A stretch of 64,000 nucleotides of DNA, from positions 5,113,900 through 5,177,899 of the forward strand of contig OZ026546.1 in NCBI GenBank assembly GCA_964020155.1. The letters are read 5' to 3'. This document shows, in pieces, positions 23,869 through 36,640 of this stretch. Below the pieces are notes generated by a model that worked only from the letters and a program-made list of their open reading frames with translations, was not told the origin of the DNA and did not search any database. Source of the stretch: Chondrilla cf. caribensis. Lineage: Eukaryota; Porifera; Demospongiae; Chondrillida; Chondrillidae. The translations under genes and the position numbers were made by a program. How positions within the stretch are numbered: the first letter of the stretch is position 1; each line of letters opens with the position of its first letter.

Positions 23869-25523
23869 ATGATGACAGTCCCCTCCACTATAATAATATC
23901 CTTTATACTAAGTTTAGTATTGAATATTATACAAGGTCAGCCTTTATGTGTGTTTTAATCATTATTATAAGTGTACCTTTTATGCTATTATAGAGATTAA
24001 CTTTACTACAGTAACTATACATCTATTCATCAGTTTATCTGCCAATCTTTTTCTTTTATCCTGTAGGTACACTCACTCCAAATGGCAACGTCTCAGTGGA
24101 TTGTGGTATTACACAGAACTTTACTTGTAGGGCACCTGGTGAACCAATTGAATGGACTACGAGTGGATTGAGTGGGATCAGTTAGGGACCTTTCAGGGCA
24201 CGAAATGCAGCCATAACCAATTCCAGGATCACATCTACCAATACAGGAGGTGATTCTCAGACTAGTGTGTCTAGGATCACTATCTCTGGATTCAGTAGAT
24301 CAGACAATGGAGGAACTATTCAGTGTATTAATGTGAATAATAGTAATATTCAGGGAATGGCTAGCGTGAGTATTTCATGAATTTACATTAATTATTAGCT
24401 GCTTACCATAGTGTGTTCTACTGTATTTTCTGTAGAATCTGAAGTACATGCACCTACTAAATTAAATGTAGTTGCAGCTGTTGAGCTATATGATACAGTT
24501 ACTCTACAGTGGGACCAACCAAGTGAACCTGATGATATCACCACTTCAGTTAGCTGTACTCCACCATCATCAAGTTGTGCTGAATGTACAACCAGTCCAT
24601 GTACTATCAGTGGTCTCAATCCAAGTACTGAGTATGAGTTCACTGTGACTCTCAACAGTGGAGGGTGCAGAGCTAGCATGCATATATATATATATGAATA
24701 CCTCTATTGAAACAGCTTGTGAGTGTGACTATTTGGTAGTAAGTGAGCCAGACATCTTATTTTGTAGGCCTATATTCCCATAATTTTCCTTAACAATTCA
24801 TTGACAAATGCAACGTTGGGATATTATGTTAAATTTCTAAAATCATCTATTTACTAAATACAGCATTATATTAATGCCTCCTTCGCAAATCTACATGCAC
24901 AGAATGTACTATGTGCATAATATGCTATGTAGATATACTGCACGAATTGCTAGAGTGTAGTTCTTGAATTGTCTAGAATTGCTAAAGTGTAGCTTCCTAA
25001 TACACATGACTGCCAAAATTCCAAAATAATTTCCAATGCATTAATAGTCCAATGAAAGTCACCCTTTATAGTGCAAACTCATTCTTGTATAATTTATCAT
25101 TATGGTGTATGCCTACAATGTCTCAATTAACATGCAGTGCGTCAAGCTCATGCAACACATTGTCTTTGTTATTTCTTGTTATCATAGACCATGGTGTATA
25201 GTCCTACTATTTAAATTTTGTAATCATTACATCTATGCTGCAACTGTGTACATCATTCCATTTGTATAGGTAAAATATCATGTCCGACATGTACATCTCA
25301 GTCAGCACCACTTCTAGCTGGCATCATACCAACTGTTGTGCTGTTGTTGGTCAACATCATCAGTGTGGTGGTCGTCTTCCTCATAACAAGACACTGCTAC
25401 AGGAAGACATCTCAAAAGAGTTCTCCTTCAAAAGGTGAAGAGGTCTATGATCAAGTGGAGGGACCAAAGACCTATGAAGACATTGTGATGACTGACAGTC
25501 CAGCATATGGTCCAGTGAAGTAG
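23869..25523 (+). pseudogene. R3: Ig-FN3 receptor with ITAM-like tail, broken ectodomain
   Basis: Signal exon 23869-23935 (ATG at 23869 or 23872), Ig from 24067, FN3 from 24436, transmembrane-tail exon 25270-25523. The Ig exon has an in-frame TAG at 24183-24185, where relatives have the Arg codon of GISRGPF. Its 3' end is altered, so the usual donor is gone (ATGGCTAGC then gtgagt, phase 0). The FN3 exon carries an AT-dinucleotide stretch near 24681 and then a tail resembling another FN3 type, with a frame break. The last exon is intact: helix GIIPTVVLLLVNIISVVVVF, then VYDQV, TYEDI and AYGPV. Probably a pseudogene, unless read-through or exon skipping rescues it. Confidence 0.75.
25270..25523 (+). 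CDS. R3 transmembrane and ITAM-like tail exon
   Basis: Cysteine-bearing stalk (SCPTCTSQS), membrane helix, ITRHCYRK anchor, then tyrosines in YDQV, YEDI and YGPV. YEDI-x7-YGPV has ITAM spacing but ends in Val, not Leu/Ile. YEDI also resembles the pYEEI type bound by Src-family SH2 domains. Confidence 0.85.
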
Positions 25524-26404
25524 GACAAGACCTGGTGTGTTTGGTTTGACTGATATTGTAATATTATATAATAATATATAATACTAAATACAACTGTTAC
25601 AGTAACTGTACACCTGCTGCTGTAGTGGTTTAATAATGTTTTTTGAGTGACAGGTTGTAAATTAGTAAAGATGTTTGAATTGATATAATTATATAATTTG
25701 GTATACAAGACAAGATTTGGAGGATTCACTAGAGACTATGGTATATCTTTAAAGCTGAATATGTCCATGAATGTAGTCTGATAACTAAAAATTGATGTTC
25801 AATGCTGGTTATAGAGAACCGATCTGATGTGCAATTATTATTAATGCTCAACACTCCAAAAAGTACTTATTGAGTTAGGCACATGTATAGTAACAGTGGT
25901 AGTCACTATTACCACATGCATGATTGAAATCAATACTTGATGCAAAAAGAGCAAGTTCACTTATTAGTGATGAACTAGAATTGTTCGACTGACTAACTTT
26001 AATGAAAATAACTGCTGCAAGAGAGAAATAGAGAAATAATATGTATCAAAATTAATTTCTATAATTTTGATGAAGATGATCTGCATGCTAAAGTACATAC
26101 ATCATAGTACTACAGATTTGTCCACAATTTCTACGATTATAGATAATAATAATAGATATATATACACACGTATATATATTATAATGAGAACATTAACATG
26201 AATGCACAGGGAGGGTCACAAGCTAGAAAATCGTATAAAACACACACAAACACACACTTGGTCTCCTGGACCATCCATACTTAGTCATAAGGTACTTAGT
26301 CTACACATATACACATAATCACCACGTACGCAACATTATTAAATTATCTCATACAAAATCTACAAGCATATACAGTATTACTGCAAATGTTTACATTCTG
26401 TCTA
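25524..26404. other. R3 3' flank with spacer-repeat copy
   Basis: 25735-26130 is a copy of the spacer repeat seen at 1-400 and 41350-41760. The rest is AT-rich. No gene is seen. Confidence 0.5.
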
Positions 26405-26602
26405 ATTATGGGAAGAGGCAACATCATCAGTGTCGTACAGTGGTCGCTGTCCTCGTAACAAGACACTGCTACAAGAAGACATCAGAAAAGATTTCCGCTT
26501 CAAAATTCTATAGCAGATATTTATGAATTTGTGTCCCAGGAGAGATTGAGAACCTATGAAACCATGAAAATGATTGACAGTCCAGGTTATTTTGTTCAGT
26601 GA
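26405..26602 (+). pseudogene. Relic of a plus-type transmembrane-tail exon
   Basis: Sequence matches the R3/R5 last exon (acatcatcagtg, ataacaagacactgctacaag, agtccaggttat). The membrane segment is shortened and the frame shifted. The tail still reads RTYETM ... SPGYFVQ-stop. It lies about 900 bp 3' of R3, so a second receptor once ended here or the exon was duplicated alone. Confidence 0.75.
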
Positions 26603-26899
26603 AGTATACATAGAACAAAAACTGGTGTATGTCGTGTGACAGATAGTATTTGATTGTAGTAGTGGTGGTAGTGTGTACATATCGTGTACGTGTCTTGAGA
26701 ATTGTATATTTATTATAATAATATAATATTATATATAATCTCATTGAGCTACATATATATCCCATCATATATACGTATATCTTTAGCTGTCCCTTGTACA
26801 TTATAATAGTATATACCTGAATTCCTGATTGCATTTCTCTACCTAGGTTCAATCGGATTCTTATTTCAAGGGCATTAAAGCTACACTCCCATGGCAACT

Positions 26900-27345
26900 T
26901 TGGATGCATGCCATTTCCAACTACTACATTGTCAAATACTTTTTGACTACAAGAGCTTAACTAGCAAGCCCTCTCAGACTTGATCTGTCTGGACTAGACT
27001 AAGTCTTAGGTCTTGGGTTTGAATTCCATACTGTATAGCCAACCTAACTTCTGTAGGGTTGGGGTCACTTGCATATAAAGAACTACCAGAGCTCACTCAT
27101 CTCGGGAATATTATAAGCATTCCTTTCAATTGTAAACATTTGTACGATGGAGAGCAGGTAATGTGTCAAGCCAATCATAAACACATTATATCCATTATTA
27201 TCTATTATCATGTGCCCATGTACACACACGTATACACACATACATACACATGCACGCACATGGATGCACATGTATGTACACACATGCACGGGCACACACA
27301 CATGCACACAAACAGACACTCATACAAGACTTAAAATTTACAATT
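26900..27345 (-). repeat. 3'-flank repeat of minus receptors, copy 2
   Basis: Matches 11403-11760 (catactgtatagccaa, gtagggttggggtcacttgc, tgtgtcaagccaat). A CA-rich tract fills 27215-27320. The minus frame seen in copy 1 is broken here. Confidence 0.6.
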
Positions 27346-28265
27346 AGGTGAGCATAAAATTATGTAAATCACATGTCCTATGAATATAATGGCGACATCA
27401 TACACAGGTTGACCCTTTGACCTCAACAGAGGGCAAATACACACACAATGCCTCTCACACCATAACAAAAACATAATTTAGATTGAAGGTGAGAAATCCT
27501 TTCAAGGTCTGCACACTTGTCAATTATACAAAACAAACAAATGATAACAACAACAATGGAAACCAACTAAAGGACAACTGAAACCTTAGACAGTCAGGAA
27601 GACCTCCAAGAGAAGCTAACCCATTTTCATAACTACGTCAAAGACTCTCCACACTCAGTAACCACACAGACAATGCAAATGTTGCAACTACTTCAACCAC
27701 CACAATGAATGACTTATCAATCATGAACAAAATGATTTAAATGCATGAGTATAAGTGGATCCTACTCACCAGTATGAACCTAACCTAACCTGAAATTTCC
27801 TCAATGGTAGTGTACATTGATTTATTATGCTGTACATACGCATGTTGATACACATATGTATAATCCGTACATTAATACATAATATACTACTACATAGACC
27901 ACTAGGACATAGTAAAACACTAACCTATTACAATCAATCAATTATATGTTCACGTTGTATATGTGATTTTATAGTTGAATTAACAGTTAGATTCTCCTTC
28001 GATAAAGTATGGCTTCAGACATTTAAACTTGGCATGCATGTACACCAATGTGACTGAAAGGTATGTATGACATTGTACTGCTACATAGTATGAACCAGTC
28101 AGGGGAGTATTAAAATGTGTACAATGTACAGTGTACATCAATCCCAGCCATATATATACTGTTTCCGACACATTGGCTGGTACATTACTCAGCACACATA
28201 TGTACAGTATATACATACGTATATAACACCCACATACGCACTTGTGAGTAAAAGACCTAGTGCCA
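27346..28265 (-). other. 3' flank/UTR of R4
   Basis: Aligned with 12403-13259 and 45241-46127. No exon is recognised. Confidence 0.5.
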
Positions 28266-28361
28266 TCACACAGCTGCATATGTTACGTCATCTTCTACTG
28301 AGTGGACTACATTAATATATTCTTTATGATGGCCCGAGAAGTCAAGATCCGCATATGTGAT
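28266..28361 (-). CDS. R4 terminal exon: tandem ITIMs
   Basis: ITYADLDFSG at the start and DDVTYAAV-stop at the end, with the same 25-residue spacing as R2. The linker differs (HHKEYINVVH) while both motifs are kept. Confidence 0.9.
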   Translation of the reverse strand: MTYADLDFSGHHKEYINVVHSVEDDVTYAAV

Positions 28362-31300
28362 CTGTAAGGGAGAAGTGATGGTTCAATTGTGTCACTCTCA
28401 ACTGTTCTTCAAAACAACTTCTGTGAAGTGATGCACATCACAGGATTATCCACTACAAATTATGAAAGAATTTGAACAAAAATAACACAAGCTTTGTAAG
28501 GAGGATATTATAGGGATGGTATGTGTTTTTAAGGATTCTGAAGATTATCGTATGAACACAGGGCACTTCTATCAAGGGTCTCTCCCACAAGCCCATCAAT
28601 AGTGATATACTGCGTGCACACACACACACACACACAGAGAGGGTATACAAGTTTCATTCATCACTATGTAACAGTGTACATACATAATTGTAAAAGTGAT
28701 ACTGTAAAAACAACTACTCATGAAGCTACACAAACACACCCAATTCTCAGAGCCTTGATGTTCCACAGTTTCATCCGTGATGACATCCTGTACACAAGTA
28801 CAATGAGGCAAGTGACACAATCCACTTGGTCTGATAAATAAATGTGTGTGCAAAACGTAAATGGAAGAAAATGGAAAACAATAGACTGTAGGTAAGGGGA
28901 TGGACACTCACTACCAGACGACTACTGTACATGAACACACCCCATCATCATCTCCTAGCTGCTCCACTGTTTCATAAGTAACATCATGCTACACATATGA
29001 TAAGGAACAGACAATACAAATTATTAATATCATCAAGATGGTTACACCATGTTTGTGAGTATACAAATTGTGTGACCGCGTGTTTTGGATATGCTGTTCA
29101 TATGAAGGAAAACAGAGGCTTGAATAGGTATATATTCTTTGCATATGTACATATACAAAGACATGTATGTCAGTACATGAGCATCAAACTAGGTAGACAC
29201 AAGCAAACCAGAAGGATATCAGTAATTGGCTCTTAAATGATCACCACAGGGTTTCCTTTGACATAATTAAAAGGCAACAAACCTTTTCCTTGCTAGCATT
29301 CTGATGTTCCACCTCCTCCCTATGGTGAAGGGACTTCATTAACCTGTCAGTGGAGAGAATTGATGGTCACCAGCAATACAGACATGAACAGTGTGAAACG
29401 TATACGTACTCTGTGAAGTTGTATCCAGCAGACTTAACTACAAAAAAGAGTCAAAACAATACATGACAAATTTGAGAACATAATATAGTACTTACATGCT
29501 CAGTTAAACTTTCAAAGCATAAAGTGATAAAACAACAAAGTTCATAAGTGCATTGTGCATATTTGATATGGAATACTTCAAGTAGTCATTCAGGTAATAA
29601 TCTATGCTACATTCACAGACTGCAATAATGATCAACACGTATGTGCATGTATTCTGACCTTTTCTGAAACAGCCACAACACCAGAATACCTCACAGTAGC
29701 CTACAAGTACACAGGAAATAAAAAGGATTCTACATATATGATCATGAAACATACTCACACATGCATGACACTCACTAGTGTACGGCATGCATCACTGAGC
29801 ATAGGAAAACAGAAGACATACAACTGTACAAGTGTCTCACTTTTATCTCTAAAGCAGCCATATTTGACAATGAGAATTCCCAGGGGATAGAACAAGGGGA
29901 TGAGCAGTAGTACTAGGACTGCTAGAGCAGCCAGGGGAGCTGATGAAGGGGCAACACAGGAACTGGAGTCTGTGCGAGAAAGAACTATTGCATAATTAAT
30001 ATATACTGCGGGATTCAGCTGCTGTAGTGTAATGAATTGTTGCTCCTTGGGAAGGGTGTATCAGATTTCACAAGTATAGGAGATATGTACATAAGCTGAT
30101 TGAATTTCCGAATGCAATTCAAAAGTATCCTAAATACATACTTAGAAGTTAAACAATGCTCAATAATGTTTCATCTTTGTCAATGAGGAAACTGGTACCT
30201 TCCTCCTTATGTATTATGTAGCACACGAAATCTCACCAATCTGGACAGCTTCAGTCTTGCTACTGGAGGTGCCACACACACTACTATTGAGAGTCACAGT
30301 AAACACATACTCAGCAGTTTGAGTAAGACCAGTGATAGTACATGGACTGGTTGTACATTCAGCACAACCTGGTGATGGTGGAGTACAGCTAACTGAAGTG
30401 GTGATGTCATTAGGTTCACTTGGTTGGGTCCACTGTAGAGTAACTGTATCACATGATTCCACAACAGTCCACAGATTAGTAGGTGCATTTAGGTCTACAG
30501 GAAGTATAGTCCACAGGATTAACATACTTTACAAGTCATCAATGCAGATGTATCAATGTGTAAGTGCATTTTGATACTGTATGAATGCCAGTATGAATAC
30601 TTCACTCATTTTGGTCAGAGAATTACTAAATACAAGCAATGAATCCTATAAGCCTACATTGTTGCATGGGGAATCAATACATACTGGGTGCCTTGTAAAG
30701 TAGCATATGGCTAAAAGCCTCCCCAGTTTAATTAGGTTTCCTTATAGCCTTACATATGTATAATTTAAACAACAATAGCAGCAAATCATACCAAGTAAGA
30801 GAAATCATTAGCTGATAGGATTTAATGATAAAAACCAAAGTTCATTTATTTACAAACTGAACTTGAATAATTATTGATAATTGGAATTGAAATTGATTTA
30901 ATTTGGTTATACGTATACCACAAATTTCAGACACTGGGCACTAACCATGCATGCACCTACGTATCACACACTTAATCTTACCAATTGTTCTAGCTGAAAT
31001 TGTATTCATGCTAGCTCTGCACCCTCCACTATTGAGAGTCACAGTAAACTCATACTCAATACTTGGATAGAGACCAGTGATAGTACATGGACTGGTTGTA
31101 CATTCAGCACAACCTGGTGATGGTGGAGTACAGCTAACTGAAGTGGTGATGTCATTAGGTTCACTTGGTTGGGTCCACTGTAGAGTAACAGTATTACATG
31201 ACTTTATAGTTGCAACGACATCATTAGGTGCACGTAGATCTACAGAAAATACAGTAATACACATCATGGTGAGTCGCTAATAAAAAAACTTAGTTTACTA

Positions 31301-34096
31301 ATCATGCAATGTATGTAAATTCATGAACATGATACAGTAGTAATATGTCATATGTATATACAATGTCGCGTGTTTGTCTACATAGCTGTAGGAACCTTGG
31401 GGGCAGTGGGGGCAGAAGCCCTCACTAGTACTTTTGAAAGGGCGGTAAGTTCTCACTAGCTGAGTCAAGTTTGGGCGCAAATTATTGCGTATACGTTCAA
31501 TATAGGTCCAACTGGCTAAAATCATACTTCAAGGTGGAGTTATACAGACGTTTCATCTTTGAATATATACAGACCCTGTACTAGTATTGACTGAGTGTGA
31601 GTATAATACTCAGCATAATAATAGATATATTGTTATGTTCAAAATAGTGGTCTGCTGTCATATTTTCATTTTGACACATTGATCTTACCTCTTGCTCCAA
31701 TTCCTGCTGTATTCATGGATGTTCCACACATTACACTGTTGAGAGTCACAGTAAACTCATACTCAGTATTTGGATTGAGACCAGTGATAGTACATGGACT
31801 GGTTGTACATTCAGCACAACCTGGTGATGGTGGAGTACAGCTAACTGAAGTGGTGATGTCATTAGGTTCACTTGGTTGGTCCCACTCTAGAGTAACAGTA
31901 TTACATGTCTTTGCTTTTGCAACTACATTAGCAGGTGCAGGTAGTTCTATAATATAGTAGAAGCCATGACAAGTAAGTAATCGATGCAAATTAGGAAACA
32001 TTTATCATACTTACTACATACAAACTTCTTTGTGAAGAGTGATACCCAGCAGTGAATGCTGAGAATCATTAGGAGCATAGTGAATCATGCAATACAAACC
32101 ACAGGTACAAAACAGAATTTATCGAGTCTGTCCCACTCTGCCTGATTCTCCCCCTCATGGCATGTTTAAGACCATGAATGATTGAACAATACAATGGAGG
32201 GACAGGATTTGAACAAGGCCAGATTAGCAGATGATAGATTGACATGCACTGATAATAATAATTAGCTACCTATATATGTACTACTGAATCAAGGACATTC
32301 ACCTACTGTAATTACACCATTCACATCAAGACGTCAATACCATAACAGCACATCAATCACTGACAGTGGTTGCACATAAACTGCTGCCAACGCAATATGA
32401 CAATCAAGATGAAAGTTATGAAATATTCCCATGAATACCTACATAATTTGGACTGACCTTGAGGTCTTCAATAGAAGAATCACGTACATAATGATTCTTA
32501 TTACTCTAGTTAATTGTACCATGATGCGTGGGCGTTTCCTTTGATGTGGTCGGGTGTCTTAATCGCTGAACTACCTCATTACGTATTCATGGGTGTATAA
32601 CTTTTTTCCCAAGGTGTATAACTGACTCTGTTATACACCTCGTTAGTATCATTTTATCACTTATGAGCCGAAACGAAATTTCGCGTTGATAGATCGAACG
32701 GGATGGCTAGAATTTCACTGGAAAGGGACGATCGAATTCGAACGTATCAATATAGAATTAAACCCTTCCCTCAAGCCATCAACGAAACGAATTTCACATT
32801 TAATTTAATAGATCTAGCGGGAGGGCTCGAATTTCACTGGAAAGGGACGATTGGATCGCTCTCCTACTAAAGACGGTCGGGTTAGTTATCTTCTGAATAG
32901 AGACATTTGGGCCAGGTATCTAGTAGATAGAGACTGACAGCGGTAGCTTACTTCAAGATTTGTATCTTGCACCAAGCAGCTTGGCTCTCGAAACAATCCG
33001 GCTCTTCGTATAGCTAATAGTCTTAGAACTACATTTGGACTGTTAAGAATCGATTTATCCATATAACTTGAGAGAAAGAACAAGTTAAATGAAGACTGGC
33101 GGTCGAAACAAGTAACCTACATCCTCAGGCTGCGGATGTCTTGCATCATGGTACAAGATAGTTATACAATGGGAACGGAAGTTTAGCGATCAACACCTTC
33201 GGGCTCCGCCCTCAGGTGTTTAAATCGCTAAACCTTCCGTTCCCATTGTATAACCTATACTTATACCATTTTTGAAATCTAAAGTCTTGTAAGTGTGATT
33301 GGATATCAATGCAGGCAACATATCTAATAATAATATACTGGTGAGGTGAGTGTCACAGATGTTAATGTAGACAAGTCAAGGTAAGCAAGTAGACAAGTCA
33401 AGGTAAGCCCTGGATGCTGGACCAGTTAGAACTAGGAGGATGTGGGCAGACTCATATACCTTCACCCATACATATCCCGTACAAATTTAATTTAGTCTGT
33501 TAATATACATATTTAAACCATAATATACTAGTATCTCAACCTACATGCATGATCAAGCAGGATAAGAGGTAGTTTTTAACTGACACAAATCTCACACAAC
33601 CACTCACCTACTGATATACTAGCCATTCCCCGAACATTACCGTCCTCCGCGTTAATACACTTAATAGTTCCTCCATTGTCTGATCTACTGAATCCAGAGA
33701 TAGTGATATCAGACACACCGACCTGAGTATCACCTCCAGTATCGCTAGACGTGATCCTGGGATTGTCTATGGCTGCAGGTCGTGCCCTGAAAGGTCCCCG
33801 ACTAATCCCACTCAATCCACTCGTAGTCCATTCAATTGGTTCACCGGGTGCATCACAATCAAAGGTCTGTCTACTACCACAATCCACTAAGACGTTGCCA
33901 TTTGGTGTCAGCGTACCTACACGAAAGTGAAACAGATTGGCAGATAAATTGAATAGCCGTATAATTAATATTGAATTGATCTCAATAGCGTATAAGGCTT
34001 ACTTAATAATAACTAAACCGGGCGTAGAGGCTTACCTTGCACGACATTTAACACTACAATTAGAATAAGGGATATGTTTGTCGACGAAACTGTCAT
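28266..34096 (-). CDS. R4: Ig + three FN3 receptor with ITIM tail (complete)
   Basis: Twelve exons read high to low: signal 34036-34096; Ig 33608-33916; FN3 31689-31946, 30982-31239, 30237-30494; stalk plus transmembrane 29841-29969; Cys-rich 29659-29700; 29410-29437; 29283-29343; 28941-28988; 28740-28787; terminal 28266-28361. The total is 1596 nt, predicting 531 aa, fully open. Unlike R2 and R6, stalk and membrane helix are one exon. Residues: signal 1-20 (MTVSSTNISLILIVV...), Ig 21-123 (FDC, IEW, SDNGGTIKC), FN3 124-381, helix about 397-418 (LAALAVLVLLLIPLFYPLG). Three tyrosines fit the ITIM consensus: Tyr473 (VTYETV), Tyr503 (ITYADL) and Tyr528 (VTYAAV). Divergent from R5. Inferred inhibitory receptor. 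Confidence 0.87.
28616..28637. repeat. (CA)n microsatellite in the last intron of R4
   Basis: About 20 bp, the short allele of the repeat found in the last introns of R2 and R6. Confidence 0.9.
32507..33160. mobile_element. TIR-bounded insertion in an R4 intron
   Basis: ttgtaccatgatgc (about 32514) and gcatcatggtacaa (33144-33157) are inverted ends. The R2 and R6 introns read through this point, so the DNA was inserted in R4. Two internal stretches (agcgggagggctcgaatttc, ggaaagggacgat) are repeated about 120 bp apart. No protein is recognised. Confidence 0.5.
33161..33254. repeat. 94-nt hairpin with 30-nt arms
   Basis: gttatacaatgggaacggaa and its complement, extended through gtttagcgat / atcgctaaac, flank a GC-rich loop that itself contains aacacct / aggtgtt. 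It directly abuts the TIR insertion and is missing from R2 and R6. Confidence 0.8.
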
Positions 34097-34170
34097 CGTG
34101 GTACGTGTGTAGCACGTACAAGGCACGGAAGACCTAACACCCGTTTATTTCCGTAAATCATTCACCAAAT
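34097..34170 (-). promoter_or_regulatory. R4 proximal promoter/5' UTR block
   Basis: TTTACGGAAATAAACGG (34141-34157, minus strand), then TTCCGTGCC and GTGCTACACACGTAC, before the ATG. Confidence 0.5.
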
Positions 34171-36309
34171 TCACGCGCGGTCGGATGAATTAAAGGAAAG
34201 ACCCTTCTACCACTCACCGAATTGTTGCGACCTGTATAGTCGTAGACCACCATGGGAGGTTTTGCCCAGTCTTAATTGTTATGAATATTTAGAAGGTCAT
34301 TTCCAGTTTGTAGTATTTTCCTTCATTGCTAGAATGTGTTCACTGACTGCAGCATGCACATATTACGTAGCACCGAGGGCAAGGTCAGTAAACATGTTGT
34401 GCCCAACCAAAGCTCTGTAATGAATTATAGTTATATCTCAAGAAATAAAAGTCCAAAAAGAGAACTATGTCGAATTTAAATTTATACTTCTTTGCAGGAA
34501 GAATGGCTGAATGACTATAAGCAGACACTGGAGAAGAAGAGTATACCCCTGAAAATCAATTTATAAGAGCTCGATTCATCTTTGCATTATGCTACTCTAG
34601 CAATAATGTGCAGGAATTCACTCAGCGAGGGCTCTGGTATAACTTGTGATATTCTAAATGACTCTGAATGTAGTCGGATAACTGAGGATTGATGGTGAAT
34701 TTGATTGTGATGATGATGAATGATTATTTAAATGTCAGGTTATGGAGGATCTGATGTGAATATTTATTAAAATGAATGTTCAGCACTATAAAAAACAGGT
34801 TATTTTATATACTGTCCAATTATTACTTAACTGTTATCCGGATTTGCAGCTGTTTTTTATCACAATATCAGATAGAAGCAATAAACATTGCTTGTTTTAT
34901 CATTTCTTGACCGATGAATCTCATTACTGGCTTTAAGCTGGCTCAAACTGAAGAAGCCGATAATATGTTGACTCATAATTTGGCTTCATTCAGGTGATAT
35001 CTAATTATGGACATGTCAACAATTGACCACTTTATTGTTAACTCAGACTCACGTCTGCACAATGTCCTGAGATGTTACCAATAATAAAAGCTCAATTGGT
35101 TGTTTCATTGGTATGTGAGGGTCACTAATTAGTGGACTCTACCTGGGTAGGGTCAACTACTTTGGTGACCCTACCTGGATTCATGCTTATTTACTGTAAA
35201 TGTGTGAAGCAGCTGATGGAAATGCATAACAAAACACACAAAATCCTATACTGTTAAATAATTGAAAGGTATAATATTATAATAACCTGTTAAAAGTACT
35301 AATAAAGTGAATTCACACTGTCAGTGTATGGTAACAGCTCTTATCACTGTACATGTTACTACAAGAGGGAATGAAAGCATGTAAACTGTAATAATTGACA
35401 GAAAGAGATAAAATAATACTATTAGATAAGAGAATCTGATATTTAACTGTATATAATGTCAATGAAACTCACTCTAGGAAACTATCAGGACTGGCATAAA
35501 TTGCATGTGTTGGTGGACACTGTTGACCTTTGTACAATGGTTAAAGGCACTGTAACAGTTACAGTATCACACATATCATATAAATTGACACAGATATTAT
35601 ATCCTGTAACATTATATCCTTGATCCACACATATGTAAATACCAAGTGTACATATACAAAATCACTGATGACATCCTGTACACATGTATACAAATGAATA
35701 CCTTATATATTATAATGTGTGCATGTGTGTATGTGTGTGTGTGTGCACGTGTCATTGTATGCATGTGTAAGATAGTAACACACACGCCACATGCAGTTTC
35801 ATCTTGTTGCTTTACAGTTTTGAAGGTAACGACACACTGTACATACAAAAGGGCATACAATACTTTATTTGTGTCATCATACTAAGGATGTATGCAATTA
35901 AGTATGCAAGGTACACATGCAAATCATATGTAAACAATTGGCTACCAGTGTGTGAGGTATGTGCTGTGTCTCCCTCAGTGACCTCTTAATATTTCATAAT
36001 AATATTATGTATATCACTGGAAATACCCCCAGTGTGTAGGGCTACATAGGTCATAGCAAAGGATAAAGGGAGTTTCCCTATGTTACTTGAATCAAAACAT
36101 ATTAACAATATTAATAATAGCAATTATAATAATAAACGGACTAATCAAAGTGTCAGAGTGAGGGACATGCCCCTCAGATACAATCATGTTAATGGCAGTC
36201 AGATTCTTGACTGGATTTGCAATTGTCGTTTGTGCTCCTCTCAGATTGATGCATTGAAGTTCTAATCACAACCATTCATCTGAACAAACAAATTACTTGA
36301 CTGTATGTC
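34171..36309. other. Spacer of head-to-head pair R4/R5
   Basis: 34171-34600 matches R2/R6 upstream DNA and 34610-35440 is a spacer-repeat copy. 34780-35240 contains sequence not seen in the R2/R3 spacer. 35655-35832 holds receptor tail relics. No intact gene is seen. Confidence 0.5.
35655..35832 (-). pseudogene. Relics of two ITIM-type tail mini-exons
   Basis: On the minus strand 35786-35832 reads VTFKTVKQQDETACG, then gtgtgtg, the counterpart of HVTYETVEQLGDDDG with Tyr to Phe. 35655-35675 reads DVISDF just after tgtacag, the counterpart of DVITDET. Order and spacing match the intact minus genes. A minus-type receptor tail once lay inside this head-to-head spacer. Confidence 0.6.
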
Positions 36310-36640
36310 AGGTCTCTTTACTCAGTAATCATAGCAGCTAATCTATTCAATGTCATGTCCACTGCTTTTCCCATTCTACCAGTGGTGGCATGTTCTACCT
36401 CTCGGAAACCTTGTTCGAACAACTTATGCTGTAGAGATGGGAATACTTCCCCAGTGCATGTGAAAACATGCTCAACTGCATCCCCTGCCTCAAGCACAAG
36501 ATTTTGGCAAGTTGGATAGTTGTTATCCATAACACAGAGCAGCAGCATAATAGGAATCACTCTTATGCAGATAGAAACTGTATTCATCAATTAGTAGAAC
36601 GCTAAGCCAACTGAAAGCACCTTTCTCCTCTGTTAGATGC
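36310..36640 (-). pseudogene. Retroelement Pol C-terminal relic upstream of R5
   Basis: Minus frame includes AGDAVEHVFTC, then REVEHATTGRMGKAVDMTLN and RLAAMITE-stop. It is the same family as 23209-23760, but with an internal deletion that joins the zinc-binding part to the C-terminal part. Confidence 0.6.

Noticed and set aside
30332..30574. Repeated ORFs reading MIVHGLVVHSAQPGDGGVQLTEV (also 15812, 16325, 16970, 31077, 31679, 48768)
   Set aside because: Exact antisense of the conserved FN3 core; their similarity follows from the FN3 exons on the other strand.
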